From an uncultured bacterium (GTDB lineage: Bacteria; Pseudomonadota; Alphaproteobacteria; Rhodospirillales; Rhodospirillaceae), in NCBI GenBank assembly GCA_903888485.1, contig CAISTS010000061.1, positions 1 to 64,000 of the forward strand: a DNA stretch of 64,000 bases, written 5' to 3'. A program made the translations under genes and the position numbers. Shown piece after piece: positions 60,638 through 64,000 of the stretch. A model generated the notes under the pieces. It did no database searches. It had not been told where the DNA came from and saw nothing but the letters and a program-made list of their open reading frames with translations. Positions within the stretch are counted from its first letter, which is position 1. Each line of letters begins with the position of its first letter.

Positions 60638-62041
60638 TCAGCCCAGCCGGTTGATGCCGTCGAAAGCGGCGGTCTTGTAACACTCGGCCAGCGTTGGATA
60701 GTTGAAAACCGTGTTCACAAAATAATCGAGGGTGCCTTTGTGGGCCATCACGGCCTGGCCGATGTGGATCAGCTCGGCAGCGTCCTCACCGATGATGTGC
60801 ACGCCCAAAAGCTCGCGCGTCTCGTGGTGGAAGATCAGTTTCAGCAAACCCGTGGTGTCGCCAAGGATTTGTCCCCGCGCGATTTCCTTGTAGTGGGCTT
60901 TGCCCACTTCGTAGGGGATGCCGGCTTCAGTCAGTTCTTCTTCATTGCGGCCGACCGTCGAGATTTCGGGGATCGTGTAGATCCCGTAGGGAAATAGGCT
61001 CGGGGTGCAGTCGGCCTTGGTATTGAAGGCGTGGCATGCGGCGAGACGGCCCTGCTCCATCGAGGTTGAGGCAAGGCTCGGGAAGCCGATGACGTCACCC
61101 ACGGCATAAACGTGCGGCACGTTTGTCTGGAGGTTCTCGTTGACCTTGAGGCGGCCGCGATCGTCGGCATTGATGCCGGCCGCAGGGAGGTTAAGAGGTC
61201 CGGTCGCGCCGGTGCGGCCGATCGAGTAGAGCGCTTTGTCCGTGATGATCTGCTTGCCGCTGGCAAGAATGACCTTCACGCGCGAGCCTTTGTCGTCGTC
61301 CATGAGCTCAAGCCTGCTGACTTCCTCACCGAGACGCAGGGTCGCGCGATTCTGCTGCATATGGTGGGCAAGGTGGCTGGTGATCTCGCGGTCCACGAAG
61401 GGCAGCAGGTGGCTGCGCTTGTCGATGACGGTCACGCGTACGCCGAGGGCGGCGAAGATGGTGGCGTATTCGAGGCCGATGACGCCTGCGCCGACCACGG
61501 TCATGGTGCGCGGCAAGTCCTTCAGCGTCAGAATGTCGTCGCTGATTAATATGCGTTGTCCGTCGAAGGGGATATTTTTGTCACGCGTCGCCATCGTGCC
61601 GACGGCGATGATGATTTTTCCGGCGGAGACATTACGCGTGCCCCGGCCGGTGGCATCCTCCATGGCAACAGTGTGCGGATCGACAAAGCGTGCATTGCCG
61701 ACGGCAAGCTCAATGCGATTGCGCTGCAATTGATGGCGCGTGACGTCGATCTCGTGCCGGATGACGTGATCGGTGCGAAAGTGCAGGTCCGGCATGGTGA
61801 TGTGCTGCTTCACCGTGTAGGACGAGCCGTAAATGCCGCGCTCGCGGTAGCCGGACAGGTGCATCACCGCTTCGCGCAAAGTCTTGGAGGGGATAGTGCC
61901 GGTGTTAATGCAGATGCCGCCGACGACACTCTGGCGTTCGATCACCAGAACGCGTTTACCGAGTTTGGCGGCCTGAATAGCCGCGCGTTGTCCGGCCGGA
62001 CCGGAGCCGATCACGACCAAGTCGTAGTCAAAGGCCGACAT
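60638..62041 (-). CDS. sthA: Soluble pyridine nucleotide transhydrogenase
   Basis: Energy-independent FAD enzyme exchanging electrons between NADPH and NAD+, balancing the two pools. 467 residues, as in E. coli SthA (466). FAD-binding VVIGSGPAGQRAAIQAAKLG, the SthA-type VGGICINTGTIPSKTLREAV (one cysteine where disulfide reductases have CxxxxC), the NAD-binding VVGAGVIGLEYATIFA and the C-terminal dimerisation NYPTLAECYKTAAFDG. ATG 62041 is the start. The absence of the second redox cysteine argues against glutathione reductase or lipoamide dehydrogenase. Confidence 0.95.
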   Translation of the reverse strand: MSAFDYDLVVIGSGPAGQRAAIQAAKLGKRVLVIERQSVVGGICINTGTIPSKTLREAVMHLSGYRERGIYGSSYTVKQHITMPDLHFRTDHVIRHEIDVTRHQLQRNRIELAVGNARFVDPHTVAMEDATGRGTRNVSAGKIIIAVGTMATRDKNIPFDGQRILISDDILTLKDLPRTMTVVGAGVIGLEYATIFAALGVRVTVIDKRSHLLPFVDREITSHLAHHMQQNRATLRLGEEVSRLELMDDDKGSRVKVILASGKQIITDKALYSIGRTGATGPLNLPAAGINADDRGRLKVNENLQTNVPHVYAVGDVIGFPSLASTSMEQGRLAACHAFNTKADCTPSLFPYGIYTIPEISTVGRNEEELTEAGIPYEVGKAHYKEIARGQILGDTTGLLKLIFHHETRELLGVHIIGEDAAELIHIGQAVMAHKGTLDYFVNTVFNYPTLAECYKTAAFDGINRLG

Positions 62042-62152
62042 GAATTCCCCTCTGGCGCTTCCCCAAGGGCGCTACGATGCCCCGGGCAACCGTAACAGGT
62101 CAACAGTGCTTTGGGTTAACCAGCTGGAATAATTGGTATTTTTGCTACTGCG

Positions 62153-62650
62153 TTACTGGCGCGGCGGCGGTGGGCCCGGCGGACCTCGCCGCGCGTTCCG
62201 CTGCCCCGGCGCGCGTTCGAGCATGCGCGCGAGCGCGCCGCGGTGTTCGGCGTCGAGCTTCGCAGCGGCTGCCGCGATCGAACGATGGAAGGATGCCAAA
62301 GCCGCATCGCTGGCGAGCCGCATTTGCGCGAGCGCGGTGTCGAGGGCGGCGGCGTCGAGGGTCTCGGCGCGCACGAGGGCGGCGCTCTGCGCGCGCGCCG
62401 CGCGTATGTCGGCAATGGCCTTTTCGACGGCGGGACGTTCAGCGGCGAAAGCTTCGCGCAGCACGGTGCGCGTCGCCTCGTCGCCGCGCGGGCGGTCCAT
62501 GGGGCGATCACCCGGCCCACGCATCGCCATGGGACGATCGAAGCCGCCAAAGGGATGGCCGCGTCCCACTTGGCCAACCATGAAGCCTACAAGCAGAGCA
62601 TTGGCCAGCAGAGACACCAGCAACACCCATTTGATCGTACGTTCGCTCAT
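62153..62650 (-). CDS. Periplasmic heavy-metal-sensor-like protein (CpxP/ZraP-type)
   Basis: 165 residues from ATG 62650, with GAGG six bases upstream; the RBS overlaps the anti-sigma stop. A signal anchor (about 8-30, IKWVLLVSLLANALLVGFMVG) precedes a His/Met/Arg-rich segment (GHPFGGFDRPMAMRGPGDRPMDRP) and a long charged helical region of the Spy/CpxP type (TVLREAFAAERPAVEKAIADI). It ends in a Pro-rich tail. Third gene of an ECF sigma operon; a role as sensor or metal-binding regulator of the sigma pathway is inference. Confidence 0.75.
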   Translation of the reverse strand: MSERTIKWVLLVSLLANALLVGFMVGQVGRGHPFGGFDRPMAMRGPGDRPMDRPRGDEATRTVLREAFAAERPAVEKAIADIRAARAQSAALVRAETLDAAALDTALAQMRLASDAALASFHRSIAAAAAKLDAEHRGALARMLERAPGQRNARRGPPGPPPPRQ

Positions 62651-62658
62651 TTTCAGCC

Positions 62659-62994
62659 TCACCACATCACATCGATTAGATCGGCGCCGTCAAGGTTGGC
62701 GGGCTCTCCGATTACCATGTCCATCGCCGTATCCATCTCTTCGGTCGTATCCTCGAGCGCGAAGCTTTGATCGTTCGGTGCGGCAAGGCCGAGCACGATG
62801 CCGATCACAGCGACCGCCAAACTCGCCGTCACGAGTCTGAGCGGCGCCAAAGGCCATGCCCCCCCGCGCGAGGCTGTCGCTTCGCGGGTGAGATGCTGTG
62901 TGGCGCGCGATTTCAGCCAGGGCGAGGGTGGCGGCACGTGCCAGTTCATTAAGGACGTTTCGAGCGCCTTCAGGTCATCGTGTTCTTTGTTCAT
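62659..62994 (-). CDS. Membrane-anchored anti-sigma-like protein
   Basis: 111 residues with a cytosolic N terminus (HDDLKALETSLMNWHVPPPSPWLKSRATQHL), one membrane helix (about 52-72, LVTASLAVAVIGIVLGLAA) and a 35-residue acidic periplasmic tail ending DVMW. Starts with an ATGA overlap on the sigma-factor stop, which usually marks the cognate anti-sigma factor. I see no zinc-binding HxxxCxxC motif, so it is not a ZAS-type anti-sigma. Function inferred from context. Confidence 0.7.
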   Translation of the reverse strand: MNKEHDDLKALETSLMNWHVPPPSPWLKSRATQHLTREATASRGGAWPLAPLRLVTASLAVAVIGIVLGLAAPNDQSFALEDTTEEMDTAMDMVIGEPANLDGADLIDVMW

Positions 62995-63611
62995 GGGTTG
63001 TTCACCCCGTTCCTTGTGTTTGCAAGCTTCTCGCGCAAAGTTGCTTTGGCGCGGTGGAGAAGAGATTCGACTGCGCCTACGCTTGCCTTCAGAACCTCGC
63101 CAGCTTCGGCCAAACTCATCTGTTCATAAAAACACAGCGTGATCGCCATACGCTGACGCAGCGGCAGGGCAAGAACCGCGGCCGCGACTTCGGCACTTGT
63201 CTCTCCCGCGGCCAATACGTTGTCCTGACTTACGGTCGCATCGGGAACGTGTGCGGCAGCGTCGAGGTTGGACATCAGCCATGGACGGTTCTTGCGATGC
63301 AAGTCGACCATGCGGTTATAGACCGCGCGGCGCAGCCAGACTTGGAAGCTGGTCTTGGAAAGCCAGCCTTCGTGATAACTCAGCATGCGCATCAGCACGT
63401 CCTGGGCGATGTCTTCGGCCTCGGCCTTCTTGCCCACCAGGCGATAAGCGATGCGATAGACTGCATCGGCATGGCGCTCCACCAAGAGCGCGATGGCCGC
63501 CGCGTCACCTTCGCGGCTGCGCTCGATCAGTGCGCTGTCGCTGGGTTCGGCGGTGCTCGCGGCGACAGCCGCAGCCTGCCCTGGGATCCACTCCGCGCTC
63601 ATGTCCGACAT
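62991..63611 (-). CDS. ECF-family RNA polymerase sigma factor
   Basis: 206 residues. Region 2 at about 40-105 (LVERHADAVYRIAYRLVGKKAEAEDIAQDVLMRM and then VWLRRAVYNRMVDLHRK) and a region 4 helix-turn-helix near 150-195 (LPLRQRMAITLCFYEQMSLAEAGEVL with ASVGAVESLLHRAK) are clear. It lacks region 3. The first 20 residues are Ala/Ser-rich. Operon with a membrane anti-sigma and a periplasmic protein, divergent from a secreted-protein gene that may be a target. Start ATG 63611, or 63602. Confidence 0.92.
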   Translation of the reverse strand: MSDMSAEWIPGQAAAVAASTAEPSDSALIERSREGDAAAIALLVERHADAVYRIAYRLVGKKAEAEDIAQDVLMRMLSYHEGWLSKTSFQVWLRRAVYNRMVDLHRKNRPWLMSNLDAAAHVPDATVSQDNVLAAGETSAEVAAAVLALPLRQRMAITLCFYEQMSLAEAGEVLKASVGAVESLLHRAKATLREKLANTRNGVNNP

Positions 63612-63912
63612 GTCACCATAAAAGACGGCGCCGACGGGATTTTCCTGCTCTTCTCACCAAAATTATGGCGCAGGAAAGGCCGCCGCGGTGCGTCTCACTT
63701 TGTGTCCAACGTCCAGCGGCGCGGTTGGTCGCGAGTGGATTAACATATTGATTCTAAAAGTGTTATGGTCTCCCGCGGCGCCAAGCTCAACCTCCCCCGG
63801 ATGGCGCCGCTTCTTGTCCCGGGCGGTCCCATACCCTGGACCGCCCGGGACACCTCCTGGCGAAAGTGCTATTTTAGTTGCCCTGAGCGGTAGCACCGAC
63901 AGGGAGGTCAGC
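63612..63912. other. 301-bp divergent regulatory region of the sigma operon
   Basis: Lies between the ECF sigma gene and a secreted-protein gene. It carries a perfect 14-bp inverted repeat and the strong RBS of the downstream gene, and presumably the autoregulated ECF promoter, which I cannot identify. Confidence 0.5.
63816..63851. repeat. Perfect 14-bp inverted repeat upstream of the secreted-protein gene
   Basis: GTCCCGGGCGGTCC pairs perfectly with GGACCGCCCGGGAC across an 8-nt loop. No T-run follows in either direction, and it lies 60 bp before the downstream ATG. It could be an operator or a leader-RNA hairpin. Confidence 0.75.
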
Positions 63913-64000
63913 ATGTCGCTTCTTACCAAGCATCATTTTACCAAGATGGCCCTTGCGGGCGTGTTTGCGCTTTGCGTCGGCCTGCAGGCGGGCCCGGCGC
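63913..64000 (+). CDS. Secreted protein, N-terminal fragment (cut by window end)
   Basis: ATG 63913 is preceded by AGGGAGG at optimal distance. The visible 29 residues read as a signal peptide: basic start MSLLTKHHFTK followed by the hydrophobic MALAGVFALCVGLQAGPA. Function cannot be determined. Divergent from the ECF sigma operon and possibly its target. Confidence 0.7.
   Translation, partial: MSLLTKHHFTKMALAGVFALCVGLQAGPA

Noticed and set aside
63663-63929. 88-codon minus-strand frame upstream of the sigma operon
   Set aside because: It runs through the inverted repeat and the RBS of the secreted-protein gene and resembles no protein.

Overview
The window is a GC-rich bacterial chromosome segment. 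It is densely packed with housekeeping and envelope genes and has no phage, IS element, CRISPR array, tRNA or rRNA that I can see. Family content (DUF1489, DUF2333, DUF2336, DUF1289, a TonB/ExbB/ExbD/ExbD/TPR cluster, long-form PstC/PstA, MsrPQ, Rpe-SelO) points to an alphaproteobacterium, probably near Rhodospirillales. The lineage is inference, because no rRNA is present.

Layout. 1-6793 (minus strand): a fatty-acid beta-oxidation operon, FadD-type ligase, thiolase, fused hydroxyacyl-CoA dehydrogenase/enoyl-CoA hydratase and an acyl-CoA dehydrogenase cut by the window start, with an SCP2 protein upstream. 6998-10853: a degenerate EAL protein, a Cache-HAMP-SpoIIE phosphatase and a DUF1489 protein. 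10999-15759: DMT exporter, DUF2333 protein, MsrB, QueF, small DUF1289 and hypothetical proteins, and a Tam-like methyltransferase. 15770-17941: two GGDEF proteins in one operon, both with altered catalytic residues. A perfect hairpin in the gap covers the ribosome binding site of the second. 18646-22627: a TonB energising cluster. 22854-24502: periplasmic methionine sulfoxide reductase MsrPQ, followed by two small minus-strand genes. 25167-31640: PAS-GGDEF cyclase, transketolase, ribulose-phosphate epimerase, SelO and a lipocalin-like protein. 31909-39692: the complete phosphate module pstS-pstC-pstA-pstB-phoU-phoB, without phoR.

39981-46309: outer-membrane protein, Apt, a VOC protein followed by a DUF350/DUF1190/ATP-grasp module (E. 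coli yjfL-yjfM-yjfC-like), a GMC oxidoreductase and two tandem KTSC-like small proteins. 46306-49123: dicarboxylate/cation symporter and a DUF2336 protein. 49106-49243: a decayed fragment of an RND efflux pump. 49420-56599: glyoxalase I, a 1225-residue membrane-anchored pseudopilin-like/LamG/glycine-rich protein, a FecR-domain plus beta-barrel fusion, and a DnaJ-type chaperone. 56767-62041: standalone CHASE3 protein, cardiolipin synthase, SGNH-like protein, an exported methyltransferase-fold protein, and soluble transhydrogenase. 62153-64000: an ECF sigma / membrane anti-sigma / periplasmic metal-sensor-like operon, divergent from a secreted protein cut by the window end.

The best candidates for new biology are the RBS-sequestering hairpin between the two atypical GGDEF genes, the pseudopilin/LamG/glycine-rich giant beside the FecR-barrel fusion, the catalytically degenerate EAL protein paired with a SpoIIE phosphatase, and the DUF350/DUF1190/ATP-grasp module with its VOC neighbour. 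No complete, clearly undescribed multi-gene system is evident. Most of the rest is recognisable.
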